The notes: generated by a model from the sequence alone, not told the origin. DNA of 21,917 bases from JACZSB01 sp965372015 (GCA_965372015.1 CBDVAP010000038.1:1-21917), one strand, 5' to 3'. Positions 1 to 6,974 are shown, numbered from the stretch's first letter. A program made the numbers and translations.

Positions 1-666
1 GGGGAGGCCGACGCCCGGGAGCTGGCCGAGCAGATCAAGCTGACCGCCTTTCGGGTGACCCGGGCCGGGGAGCTGCTGGGCCGGCGGGTAGCCGCTGACC
101 TGGGTGTGCCCTTCGGCATCGTGGACCTGAGCCTGGCCCCCACTCCCTTGCCTGGCGATTCGGTGGGCGAAGTGCTCAAGGCCATGGGGCTGGAGGACGT
201 GGGCGCGCCGGGCACCACCGCCGCCCTGGCCCTGCTCACAGACGCCATGAAACGGGGCGGACTGATGGCCTCGTCGTCAGTGGGGGGCTTGAGCGGGGCC
301 TTCATCCCGGTGAGCGAGGACGCCGCCCTGATCGCGGCCGTCCAGCAGGGGCACCTGTCGCTGGAGAAGTTGGAGGCGCTCACAGCGGTCTGCTCGGTGG
401 GGCTGGACATGATCGCCCTGCCCGGGGACACACCGGCCGAGACGTTGGCCGCCATCATCGCCGACGAGTGCGCCATCGGCATGGTGAACCACAAGACCAC
501 CGCCACCCGCCTGATCCCGGTGCCGGGTAAGAGTGTGGGCGATGTAGCCGACTACGGCGGACTGCTGGGCCAGGCGCCCATCATGCCGGTGAGCCGCCTA
601 TCGCCGGGACGTTTTATAGCCCGGGGCGGGCAGATACCCCAGCCGGTGACGGGGGTGAGGAATTAG
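1..666 (+). CDS. DUF711 / UPF0210 (PFL-family) protein, C-terminal part
   Basis: The reading frame is open from base 1, so the gene begins upstream of the window; only the last ~221 residues of a family that is usually about 450 residues long are present. Recognition rests on the strongly conserved C-terminal half: VPFGIVDLSLAPTP, GAPGTTAALALL, the glycine-rich GGLSGAFIPVSEDAA, TAVCSVGLDMIALPGDTPAE, and the ending FIARGGQIPQP followed by a short tail. These are hallmark stretches of UPF0210, a cytoplasmic family of unproven function often found next to a small ACT-domain protein (UPF0237), which would lie upstream here. The GTG at 55 is an internal codon, not a start, because homology continues upstream (TAFRVTRAGELLG). 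The gene is GC-rich. Its last 28 bases recur at 1492-1519 (see repeat). Confidence 0.9.
   Translation, partial: GEADARELAEQIKLTAFRVTRAGELLGRRVAADLGVPFGIVDLSLAPTPLPGDSVGEVLKAMGLEDVGAPGTTAALALLTDAMKRGGLMASSSVGGLSGAFIPVSEDAALIAAVQQGHLSLEKLEALTAVCSVGLDMIALPGDTPAETLAAIIADECAIGMVNHKTTATRLIPVPGKSVGDVADYGGLLGQAPIMPVSRLSPGRFIARGGQIPQPVTGVRN
637..664 (+). repeat. 28-bp direct repeat, copy 1 (end of the DUF711 gene)
   Basis: Bases 637-664 match 1492-1519 at 26 of 28 positions (mismatches at 643/1498 and 659/1514). Copy 1 codes for the DUF711 C-terminus QPVTGVRN. The two copies bracket the MNT/HEPN pair. Confidence 0.8.
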
Positions 667-780
667 GACCATCTGGAATTTGGCAAGGTTGGTCGTGCAA
701 GTTTCGTGCTTTGGGATTAATTTCGATTCACCAGCGGTACGAACTACTTTCTCTACGAGCTGAGGATATCAGGGAATAAC
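667..780. other. Intergenic leader of the MNT/HEPN pair
   Basis: 114 bp between the DUF711 stop and the MNT start. It ends in AGGGA six bases before the ATG at 781, a fair ribosome binding site. No convincing promoter or terminator could be picked out by eye. Confidence 0.4.
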
Positions 781-1113
781 ATGACTGAAATTGAGCACGC
801 CAAGGCAGTAATAGAATCCATCAGGCAAAGACTATTGGCAGAATACGCTCCTTTAAAGGTGATCCTGTTCGGTTCCTACGCCTACGGACGACCGGACCCG
901 GACAGCGATATCGACCTGCTGATAATTAAGGAAACTAACCAGCGCTTTATCGATCGCTGGGTGGAAGTGCAGGGCCTGCTAACCGGTTTACACCGCCATC
1001 TGCCGGTGGAGACGCTGGTGCTCACCCCGTCCGAATTAGATGAGCGCTTACGGATCGGTGACCAGTTCATTATGGATATTATGGAGCGGGGCAAGGTCCT
1101 GTATGCCGCCTGA
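781..1113 (+). CDS. MNT-type minimal nucleotidyltransferase (MNT/HEPN pair)
   Basis: A 110-residue single-domain protein of the DNA polymerase beta-like nucleotidyltransferase superfamily. The signature GS-x10-D-x-D is present: Gly31-Ser32 (LFGSYAYGRPDPDSDIDLL) with Asp43 and Asp45 as the two metal-binding carboxylates. A third acidic position is plausible at Glu77 in PVETLVL, where Asp is commoner. Such proteins pair with HEPN proteins; in characterised type VII toxin-antitoxin systems the MNT partner (MntA) inactivates the HEPN toxin by AMPylation. The gene overlaps the following HEPN gene by 11 bp, typical of the pair. The ATG at 781 is preceded by AGGGA. The function as antitoxin is inferred from family and context; a housekeeping nucleotidyltransferase role cannot be excluded. 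Confidence 0.88.
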   Translation: MTEIEHAKAVIESIRQRLLAEYAPLKVILFGSYAYGRPDPDSDIDLLIIKETNQRFIDRWVEVQGLLTGLHRHLPVETLVLTPSELDERLRIGDQFIMDIMERGKVLYAA

Positions 1114-1504
1114 GGAGTCATCCTACCCGGCCCATTGGCTGGCTATTGCCGAAAAAGACCTGATTCGGGTAGATCATCTCTTGGATGTGGGAGACCCGGA
1201 AGGAGCGGGATTCCATCTCCAGCAGGCAGTTGAAAAATTCCTAAAAGCTTTCCTTCTTGCCCAGGGATGGCAACTGAGACGCATCCATAATCTCGACGCA
1301 CTTCTTGACGACACGCTGCCCTATGATTCCTTACTGGAAGATTATCGCGCGGTCTGCCAGAGGATTACGGCTTACTATTTTCTGGAACGATATCCAGTGG
1401 CTATGGACATTAGCCTGACGGTGGAAGAAGTCCGCCTCTCCAGGGACCAAGCCGGACCGCTGATCGAGCGACTGGTGGCAGCGACTAAATCCCCCAGGCG
1501 GTGA
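1103..1504 (+). CDS. HEPN-domain protein (partner of the MNT nucleotidyltransferase)
   Basis: 133 residues, all-alpha. The N-terminal two helices follow the HEPN pattern: W-x-x-x-A-x-K-D-L near residues 12-20, then FHLQQAVEKFLKAFLLAQGW around 37-56 (the common form is CFHxQQAxEKxLKA), then IHNLDALL at 61-68. This places it in the broad HEPN family of MNT partners. The start chosen is the ATG at 1103, inside the end of the MNT gene; the same frame is open further upstream but that part only shadows the MNT gene. No Rx4-6H ribonuclease motif is visible anywhere, so toxic RNase activity is doubtful. The last residues (SPRR) are encoded within the second copy of the DUF711-derived repeat, so the C-terminus may have been altered when the module was inserted. 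Confidence 0.85.
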   Translation: MPPEESSYPAHWLAIAEKDLIRVDHLLDVGDPEGAGFHLQQAVEKFLKAFLLAQGWQLRRIHNLDALLDDTLPYDSLLEDYRAVCQRITAYYFLERYPVAMDISLTVEEVRLSRDQAGPLIERLVAATKSPRR

Positions 1505-1519
1505 CGGGGGTGATGAATT
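1492..1519 (+). repeat. 28-bp direct repeat, copy 2 (remnant of the DUF711 gene end)
   Basis: 26/28 identical to 637-664. Read in the DUF711 frame it gives QAVTGVMN followed by TGA at 1519-1521, i.e. a relic of the DUF711 C-terminus lying just after the HEPN stop codon, which itself falls inside the repeat in another frame. Confidence 0.75.
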
Positions 1520-1594
1520 GAGGGGACTTCTTTTCCCACACGGCTTCTGTCAAAGGGGGACGCATTAAACTGGTGCCTTACAATTTTAGGACAT

Positions 1595-1600
1595 TATAAT
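1595..1600 (+). promoter_or_regulatory. Possible -10 box upstream of the AT-rich island
   Basis: An exact TATAAT lies about 100 bp upstream of the ATG at 1702, in an AT-rich leader. No good -35 hexamer is seen at 16-18 bp spacing, so this is only a candidate. Confidence 0.25.
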
Positions 1601-1701
1601 CTCATCTGAATTCTTGGAATTATGATACTATGTCTATTGTCATATTATTGAACCGCTTATTAGAGATTTGCATAATCGGGAGGGAAACGAGGTGCAAAGC
1701 C

Positions 1702-2415
1702 ATGGATCGTAAATGCAAGCCCATCTGTATAATTACCATACTCGCATCCCTATTTTTTGTTACTCCCTCGACTGTGTCTGCAATGGCTTTCGAAAATAAC
1801 TTGGTTATCGAGGGTATTCTTGATGGTTATCTATCAGCCAAAATTCCTAAGGCTTCAACTATTCTGATCGGTGATACATATATGATCTACACCTCAATAA
1901 GTAGAAAATCAATGGGTATGGCACATGTCATAAGTATTAAGAATGAAACCTGCATACTTGAGATTGAGGAGAAGAAAAATAAAAAGAAGATCAGTGTTGG
2001 TGATCTATTAGTTTACTACATTCCATCAGAAGAATCGGCAGTACAAGTACTTCAAGCATTTCGCGATCATTCATTTTCTACTGGTGGTGAAGTACAGAAA
2101 GTGGATTATTATCTTGAGGGAAAACTTGCAGCCAACAAGGATTATTCTGGAGTTCAGGCCGGTACAGGCGGACTAATATGTGGCTTTGGATTGGGCTTGG
2201 TTGGCTGGGGGATTGGCTATCTGGTGGCTTCTGGCAAGGGGGTGAATGTTCCAGAGCATTATACCGACGGACTTGATAAATATAAAAGGGAGCAGTTTAA
2301 TGATGGCTTTAAAGATAAGGTGAAGTCAAAAAGAAAGGCTTCTTATAATATGGGAGCGGCTGTAGGAACAATAATTGCCATTCTTTATCTATCCTCGGTT
2401 GAGCAGTCAGATTAA
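1702..2415 (+). CDS. Exported/envelope protein of unknown function with C-terminal membrane segments
   Basis: 237 residues; not recognised as a named family. The start at 1702 is preferred over the longer frame because GAGGTG lies about six bases upstream and a clean Sec signal peptide follows (MDRKCK then a hydrophobic core about 8-20 and a likely cut after TVSA). Residues ~34-108 look like a small beta domain (GILDGYLSAKIPKAS...GDTYMIY...ISVGDLLVYY). A glycine-rich hydrophobic segment spans ~154-177, followed by a charged stretch DKYKREQFNDGFKDKVKSKR (191-210) and a final hydrophobic segment 216-231. This layout suggests a periplasmic domain anchored by two C-terminal helices. Base composition is clearly AT-rich relative to neighbours. 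It is followed 25 bp later by a lipoprotein gene, likely co-transcribed. Confidence 0.7.
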   Translation: MDRKCKPICIITILASLFFVTPSTVSAMAFENNLVIEGILDGYLSAKIPKASTILIGDTYMIYTSISRKSMGMAHVISIKNETCILEIEEKKNKKKISVGDLLVYYIPSEESAVQVLQAFRDHSFSTGGEVQKVDYYLEGKLAANKDYSGVQAGTGGLICGFGLGLVGWGIGYLVASGKGVNVPEHYTDGLDKYKREQFNDGFKDKVKSKRKASYNMGAAVGTIIAILYLSSVEQSD

Positions 2416-2440
2416 TTTCACAAAATGATCGGATAATAAA

Positions 2441-2944
2441 ATGAAAAAATGCTCGATTTTTTTATTGGCTGGTACATTATTCATTGGTTGTGCTCCGAGG
2501 CTCACCAGGATTGGCTATGACTTCTCATCCTTAACTGGTGCTAAAGAATGCAAGATTATTATTAAAGAAAACGCGAATGTTAGCGAAGCGATGGGCGAGA
2601 TAATTGGGACTGTAAAGATAAGTGATACTGGCTTTTCTACAAATTGTAGCGAGGATGATGTCCTTAATATTTTAAGGCGAGAAGCCTGTAGGTTGGGTGC
2701 CAATATGGTAAACATAACCGAATCTCAGCAGCCAGATATGAAGAGCACCTGTTACCGTGTTACGGCAGATCTAATAAGACTTAATGAGGCTCTTGATATT
2801 GAAAAGATCGAATCTTCAGAGCAATTTACACAGGAGAATATTGAAGAACGAGAGGAGACGAGCAAAAAACTTAGTAGGCGGATAATGAGTTCTATCATTG
2901 CCTATGGCCTCGGTTTTATTTTGGGCTATTTGTTATTTCAGTAA
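2441..2944 (+). CDS. Lipoprotein of unknown function with C-terminal transmembrane helix
   Basis: 167 residues. The N-terminus is a lipoprotein signal: two Lys, a hydrophobic core and the lipobox LFIGC with Cys17 as lipidated residue. Residues ~20-112 contain the pattern G-T-V-K-I-S-D-T-G...C-S-E...L-R-R-E-A-C-R-L-G-A-N-M-V-N-I...S-T-C-Y-R-V-T-A-D-L, which resembles the many small DUF4156/RcsF-like lipoproteins in which an A-x-x-x-G-A-N helix precedes a disulfide-capable Cys strand; family membership is tentative. A charged, possibly coiled-coil stretch (~115-145) leads to a C-terminal hydrophobic helix (IIAYGLGFILGYLLFQ). Having both a lipid anchor and a C-terminal helix is uncommon. AT-rich like the gene before it, with which it probably forms an operon. 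Confidence 0.72.
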   Translation: MKKCSIFLLAGTLFIGCAPRLTRIGYDFSSLTGAKECKIIIKENANVSEAMGEIIGTVKISDTGFSTNCSEDDVLNILRREACRLGANMVNITESQQPDMKSTCYRVTADLIRLNEALDIEKIESSEQFTQENIEEREETSKKLSRRIMSSIIAYGLGFILGYLLFQ

Positions 2945-2971
2945 TACTATAGATATTTAATATTCTCCCTG

Positions 2972-2996
2972 AGCCGTTCTCTCCTGTGGGCTTTTT
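2972..2996 (+). terminator. Weak rho-independent terminator candidate
   Basis: AGCC at 2972-2975 can pair with GGCT at 2989-2992 and is followed by a run of T to 2996. The stem is short (4 bp) with a long loop, so confidence is low, but the position fits the end of the 1702-2944 gene pair. Confidence 0.3.
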
Positions 2997-3059
2997 ATCT
3001 TCGAGTAATTGCAAAGTTCAGGGCATGCCTGGCAACTACTCCCCTCTTCCCTGTTGCTT

Positions 3060-3081
3060 GTACGTACTTCATTCCGTACGT
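3060..3081. promoter_or_regulatory. Palindromic operator candidate for the Phd/YefM antitoxin
   Basis: ACGTAC (3062-3067) and GTACGT (3076-3081) form an inverted repeat with an 8-bp spacer, and the left arm is itself the palindrome GTACGTAC (3060-3067). It ends 7 bp before the antitoxin ATG. Phd/YefM proteins are known to bind paired palindromes with a GTAC-type core, so an autoregulatory operator is the natural reading; binding is inferred. Confidence 0.5.
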
Positions 3082-3088
3082 TTGACCT

Positions 3089-3325
3089 ATGAAATCGATT
3101 ACCATTACCAACGCCCGGACTGAGCTCGACAAGCTAGTGGATGCCGCCGCCGTGCATCATGAACCGATCCAGATCACCGGTAAAAAGGCCAATGCAGTCC
3201 TGATATCCGAGGAGGACTGGCGCTCCATCCAGGAGACAATGTATCTGCTGTCGGTACCGGGGATGCGGGAGTCCATTGTTGAGGGTTTGCAGACACCGGT
3301 AGCGGAGGCCAGTGAGGGACCCTGA
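3089..3325 (+). CDS. Phd/YefM-family type II antitoxin, apparently without toxin
   Basis: 78 residues. The N-terminal DNA-binding region is canonical: ITITNARTELDKLVDAAAVHHEPIQITGKKANAVLISEEDWRSI, matching YefM/Phd (S/T-x-x-A-R-x-x-L...I-T-r-x-x...A-V-L-x-S-x-E-d). The C-terminal part (ETMYLLSVPGMRESIVEGLQ) resembles the YefM toxin-binding helix region. YefM usually sits directly before a YoeB/Txe toxin, but the 52 bp after the stop lead straight to a methyltransferase and no toxin frame is present on either strand nearby. It is therefore a solitary antitoxin or the remains of a pair. There is no clear Shine-Dalgarno sequence before the ATG; the operator candidate takes up the leader. Confidence 0.88.
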   Translation: MKSITITNARTELDKLVDAAAVHHEPIQITGKKANAVLISEEDWRSIQETMYLLSVPGMRESIVEGLQTPVAEASEGP

Positions 3326-3377
3326 CCGCCGCCGATAACTGTCAATGCCCATCGCCAGCCGGCACTAACTTGGCGCC

Positions 3378-4184
3378 ATGGTCTATCGGTTCCACCGCAG
3401 CGGGCGCTCGCAGTTCGACCAGCAGCACAGCACAACCGCCGACTACATCATCCCGTTCATCGAGGCCGCCCGGCCCCTGCCGCCCGGGACCCGGGTCCTG
3501 GAGGTGGGCTGCGGCGAAGGGGGTGTGCTGCGGGCTTTCCTGGACCGGGGCTGCGAAGTGGTCGGGGTGGAACTCAGTAGCCGGAGGCTGGAACTGACCC
3601 GGGAACTGCTGGCCGGGGCCCTGGAGCAGGGTAGCGCCAGACTGGTGAACGGCGACATCCTGGACCTGGAGCCGGAAAGGGACCTGGGTGGTCGCTTCGA
3701 TCTGATCATCCTCAAGGACGTCATCGAGCATATAGCGGAGCAACCGCGCTTATTGGAGCGGCTGAAAGGATGCCTGCGGCCCGAAGGGGCTATCTTCTTC
3801 GCCTTCCCGCCCTGGCAGATGCCTTTCGGTGGCCATCAACAGGTCTGCGAGAATGCTATCCTGAGCGTCACCCCCTGGCTGCACCTGCTGCCCCGCAGCC
3901 TGTACCGCCGGGCGTTGATCATGGGAGGAGAGCGCCAGGAGCGGATCGAGGAGTTGCTGACGCTAAAGAAAACGGGCCTGTCGCTGGGCCGCTTCGAGCG
4001 ATTCTTGCGGCGTGCCGGTTACCGTACTATCCGCCGGAAACTGTACCTTATTAATCCTATTTATCAGTACAAGTTCGGCCTCAAGCCCCGGGAGCAGTTC
4101 AGGCTCCTCGGCCGATTGCCCTACCTGCGGAATTTTCTCACCACCTGTGGTTATTACCTGGCGGCGCCGGAGAATAAAGGTTAG
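3378..4184 (+). CDS. Class I SAM-dependent methyltransferase
   Basis: 268 residues. Rossmann-fold motif I is VLEVGCGEGG (40-49), the acidic residue at the end of strand 2 is Glu65 (VVGVELS), and the post-motif region is LIILKDVIEHI at about 108-118, followed by LKGCLRPEGAIFFAFPPW (motif III region). The closest general type is the Methyltransf_11/23 group; the C-terminal ~120 residues (basic, with LYRRA, GRFERFLRRAGYR and a YYLAAP ending) are typical of stand-alone methyltransferases associated with surface-polysaccharide or small-molecule pathways, but the substrate cannot be told. The ATG at 3378 has only a weak ribosome site. It is convergent with the MATE gene, with 23 bp between the stops. 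Confidence 0.88.
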   Translation: MVYRFHRSGRSQFDQQHSTTADYIIPFIEAARPLPPGTRVLEVGCGEGGVLRAFLDRGCEVVGVELSSRRLELTRELLAGALEQGSARLVNGDILDLEPERDLGGRFDLIILKDVIEHIAEQPRLLERLKGCLRPEGAIFFAFPPWQMPFGGHQQVCENAILSVTPWLHLLPRSLYRRALIMGGERQERIEELLTLKKTGLSLGRFERFLRRAGYRTIRRKLYLINPIYQYKFGLKPREQFRLLGRLPYLRNFLTTCGYYLAAPENKG

Positions 4185-4194
4185 CGAGCTGACC
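4179..4194. terminator. Small stem-loop between convergent genes
   Basis: GGTTAG (4179-4184) and CTGACC (4189-4194) form a six-pair stem with one G-U pair and a CGAG loop on the plus strand, overlapping the methyltransferase stop codon. There is no T-run, so terminator function is uncertain. Confidence 0.25.
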
Positions 4195-4207
4195 TAAACC
4201 GGTTGGC

Positions 4208-5623
4208 TCACCCGCCCGCCACCGGCTGTACCATTTCCGGCTCAGGCACCGCTTCCGGGTGGGGCAGCCGCTCCAGGCGGCCCAGGTATATCCGCAGCCA
4301 GGTAACCGCCACAGTAGCAGCCACCGCAATCGAGATTACCATGGAGTACCAGACCCACTCCACCGGCTTGTGCAGTACCATCGTGAAATACAGTGCCAGA
4401 GGAGCGCTGATCGCCACCACCCGCATGAAGGTGAAGATCAACATAGGCATGCCCTGACCCAGCCCCTGGAGCACCCGCCCGCTGATCATGGCCAACGGTA
4501 TCAGTGGGTAAGCAAAGGCGACAACCCGCAAGTAGGACACCCCGTAGTCCAGGATTTCCGGGCTGGGGCGGAAGATGCTGATCAGCCCGGGCGCGAAAGA
4601 ATAGATCACGGTAGCACTCCCCAGGCCGATGAGCACGGTGCGGCTGAGGGTGTAACGGATGACCTGGCGCAGCTTATCCAGCTCCCCGGCGCCGAAGAAC
4701 ATGGCCACCAGGGTAACGCAACCAGTGGAGATGGCCATGATCGGCATGAAGAAAAGCATTTCCAGCCGGTTAGCTACCTGGTAAGCGGCCACCGCGTAGT
4801 GCGAGTAGGAGGTCAGGATCTTGTTGAAAACACCGCCACCGGCGGCCATGATCATGAAGGCCAGGGAGGCGGGCAGGCCGATCCGCAGGATGGCCGCTAA
4901 GATCGACCACTGGTAGGTAAAATGTCGCGGCCGAAGGTGGATATAAGTAGACCGGCGGATGAATACCAGGTAGATGAAGGCCAGAAAGGCCAGGATCTGA
5001 CTGACCAGGCTGGCCACCGCCGCGCCCCGCACACCCATATCCAGGGTGAAGATGAACAGCGGGTCCAGGATAATGTTCAGCACCATACCGGCGCCCATGA
5101 TCTTCATGGGACGCAGGGTATCCCCCTCGCCGGTAAGGATGGCGCGGAAGTTGGATGAGAGCACCATGAACACCAGGCCGAAGCAGAACACCTGGAAATA
5201 GCTCCAGGCCAGCTGGTTGAGATCGCCGGTGGCGCCCAACAAGGCCAGCAGCTCCCGGCCCCAGATCAGCCCGGCCAGCGCCAGTCCCAGGCCGATGACC
5301 AACCCCAACGCCAGGGCATGCTCGGCGGTGTTGTTGGCCCGTGATTTGTCCTCCGCCCCAATGGCCTGGGCCACCACCGCCGTCACTCCCGAGGTAATAC
5401 CGATAGTGATCCCGATGCCGAAGAACAGCAGAGGCATGTTGTAGGCCAGCGCCGCCACCGCCTGGGGACCGACCCAGCCCACGAACACCATGTCCACCAC
5501 CGAGTACAGGGTGTGGATGGTCATGCCGCCCAGAACCGGCAGGCTCAGCCGCCATAGCGCCCGGGGGGGATCAGCCAGGAAGCGGGCCAATTGGGATTGC
5601 TTCTGTTCGTCGGCTGGGCTCAT
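4208..5623 (-). CDS. MATE family multidrug/toxin efflux transporter
   Basis: 471 residues from the ATG at 5623 (a TTG at 5632 is a less likely start). Twelve hydrophobic segments are expected and the typical MATE landmarks are visible: the N-terminal L-x-x-P-V-L-G-G then VDMVFVGWVGPQAVAALAY (helix 1-2), GVTAVVAQAIGAEDKSRA, YFQVFCFGLVFMVLSSNFRAILTGEGDT, and ILDPLFIFTLDMGVRGAAVAS, the pattern found in NorM/DinF-type pumps; the second half repeats it with ANRLEMLFFMPIMAISTGCVTLVAMFFGAG. These inner-membrane proteins export cationic drugs or metabolites using Na+ or H+ gradients. The length fits the family (about 450-480). It is monocistronic or follows the secreted protein upstream on the same strand; the substrate is unknown. 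Confidence 0.93.
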   Translation of the reverse strand: MSPADEQKQSQLARFLADPPRALWRLSLPVLGGMTIHTLYSVVDMVFVGWVGPQAVAALAYNMPLLFFGIGITIGITSGVTAVVAQAIGAEDKSRANNTAEHALALGLVIGLGLALAGLIWGRELLALLGATGDLNQLAWSYFQVFCFGLVFMVLSSNFRAILTGEGDTLRPMKIMGAGMVLNIILDPLFIFTLDMGVRGAAVASLVSQILAFLAFIYLVFIRRSTYIHLRPRHFTYQWSILAAILRIGLPASLAFMIMAAGGGVFNKILTSYSHYAVAAYQVANRLEMLFFMPIMAISTGCVTLVAMFFGAGELDKLRQVIRYTLSRTVLIGLGSATVIYSFAPGLISIFRPSPEILDYGVSYLRVVAFAYPLIPLAMISGRVLQGLGQGMPMLIFTFMRVVAISAPLALYFTMVLHKPVEWVWYSMVISIAVAATVAVTWLRIYLGRLERLPHPEAVPEPEMVQPVAGG

Positions 5624-5733
5624 AAGCCGCAAAGTTAGGCCTACCGGCGAGGGGGAAGGCAGGATTTCCCGTCATTATGCTGCCCGTGGATCGGTGTTTA
5701 GGTTGAATCGCTGACCACGAACGAAAGTCGTAA

Positions 5734-5758
5734 GCACAAGGGCCTTCGCCCTGTGTGC
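5734..5758 (-). terminator. Strong stem-loop downstream of the secreted FN3-like gene
   Basis: GCACAAGGGC (5734-5743) pairs with GCCCTGTGTGC (5748-5758) around a CTTC loop, ten pairs with one bulge, 14 bp beyond the stop of the minus-strand gene at 5772. The following minus-strand bases are only moderately T-rich (TTACGACTTTCG). Confidence 0.5.
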
Positions 5759-5771
5759 CGGGGATCGGAGG

Positions 5772-6782
5772 TTAGTCGGGTGTATCGCCGGTAGTGAAGG
5801 TTTTGATGGTTGACCAGGGCCCCCAGCCACACGGATTTTCAGCGCGCACCTTCCAGGTATAGGCAGTGTTTGGGGATATAGTCTTAAAACAGAAGGAGCT
5901 GGGAACTATACAGGTTTCTCCCGGGGAAATATCAATCTCATACCCCCTGACACCGCTGATATCGGGCCAGTCGAAGTAGGTTGCGGAGTAGCCCACGCCT
6001 GAAGCGCCCCAGCTGGGACTTATAAGGACCGGAGCCTCAGGCAGGGGGCAGGCATATTCGAACTTCACCTGGTCAAAGGTCCAGCCATCACCGGACACCG
6101 CCATGAGAGCGCACTGCCCCTGGCGGCTGATATGGGCCTGCAGCTCGGTCGCAGTTTCCAGGGTAATCGCCCACAGATTATCGGATCTGTCGGTTATGGA
6201 GGCCCAATAGGACCATTCCCCACTATCAAACCTTCTCAAGTATATCCGGCAGTTTCCTTGATCGCCCGTGGGACTCATTGTTCGAAGCAGGATTCTGACC
6301 CTTGAATCAATATTGACAGCATCACATTTCCATTGGGCATAACCCTGGTTGTCTCCGGCATGCCAAGTCTCTTCACTGCCTTGAAAATTGCATGCTGCTG
6401 TCCATTGTTGGTGTGCGGGCTGTGATTCAGCTGAAATTGAGTCTGTTGGAATCCGTATCAATACTGTGGGCAGATTGGTTTCCGGATTAATTACGACGTA
6501 TTTGGGTGAGTTGGAGCTATTCAGCAATAACAGGAATTCAGCATGTGTTAATTCCAGGCGGTGGGTTCCAAGGGTTGAAATGTTTTTGGCGGGAAGTATG
6601 TCAGCCAGTTGCTCAAGACCTTCTGGTTCGTCAAGGCTGATCGCAATGGCCACATTGGCATATCTGACTTTCACTGCACCGGCACTCAGTTCACCTTTAG
6701 AGACAGTATTCAAGTCTTGAGCATACCCGGTAGCGATCAGTAGGGCACTAAAACAAATTTTTGCACTTGAGAATCTAAACAG
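5772..6782 (-). CDS. Secreted protein with C-terminal fibronectin type III-like domain, probable CTG start
   Basis: The first conventional start in frame is TTG at 6713, but the frame is open 25 codons further and codes for a convincing Sec signal peptide (FRFSSAKICFSALLIATGYAQ) ending in G-Y-A before QDLN. A CTG at 6782-6780, preceded by GGGGGAG five bases upstream, is the best start, giving 336 residues; no ATG/GTG/TTG lies between it and the in-frame stop at 6803-6801. After the signal, ~25-90 resembles the small N-terminal domain seen in secreted peptidase-type proteins (VRYANVAIAI...LEQLADI...LTHAEFLLLL). The middle (~115-245) has many Trp and Cys and may be a jelly-roll. The C-terminus (~250-333) is FN3/Ig-like (APVLISPSWGASGV...YEIDISPG...NTAYTWKVRAEN...WSTIKTFTTG). 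No catalytic residues were identified. Confidence 0.7.
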   Translation of the reverse strand: MFRFSSAKICFSALLIATGYAQDLNTVSKGELSAGAVKVRYANVAIAISLDEPEGLEQLADILPAKNISTLGTHRLELTHAEFLLLLNSSNSPKYVVINPETNLPTVLIRIPTDSISAESQPAHQQWTAACNFQGSEETWHAGDNQGYAQWKCDAVNIDSRVRILLRTMSPTGDQGNCRIYLRRFDSGEWSYWASITDRSDNLWAITLETATELQAHISRQGQCALMAVSGDGWTFDQVKFEYACPLPEAPVLISPSWGASGVGYSATYFDWPDISGVRGYEIDISPGETCIVPSSFCFKTISPNTAYTWKVRAENPCGWGPWSTIKTFTTGDTPD

Positions 6783-6934
6783 GGCTTCTCCCCCATGTTC
6801 TTAGGTGTCATCAAAAAGGGCCGTCTCAGGTTATGACCCGAAACCAGCCTATTGAATAAAGACTAATGCGTTCCGCGCTTTCCCATTGCGCCTTAAACCT
6901 GTGCGACCTAAGATTCAGGGCATGAAAAATAGCT

Positions 6935-6974
6935 GCCGCCCCCCGAATGCCATACAACGACGAAAGGGGGCGGC
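6935..6974. repeat. GC-rich inverted repeat (9-bp perfect stem, 22-nt loop)
   Basis: GCCGCCCCC at 6935-6943 is the exact reverse complement of GGGGGCGGC at 6966-6974. There is no T-run after either arm. It could be an attenuator, a regulator site or a terminator remnant. Confidence 0.5.

Noticed and set aside
1040..1102. Upstream extension of the HEPN frame inside the MNT gene
   Set aside because: The extension translates MNT codons out of frame and does not resemble HEPN; the ATG at 1103 gives the normal family start.
4259..5555. Several long open frames antisense or out of frame to the MATE gene
   Set aside because: They are GC-rich shadows; the minus-strand MATE frame has clear family motifs and the others are low-complexity Gly/His/Pro/Arg-rich.
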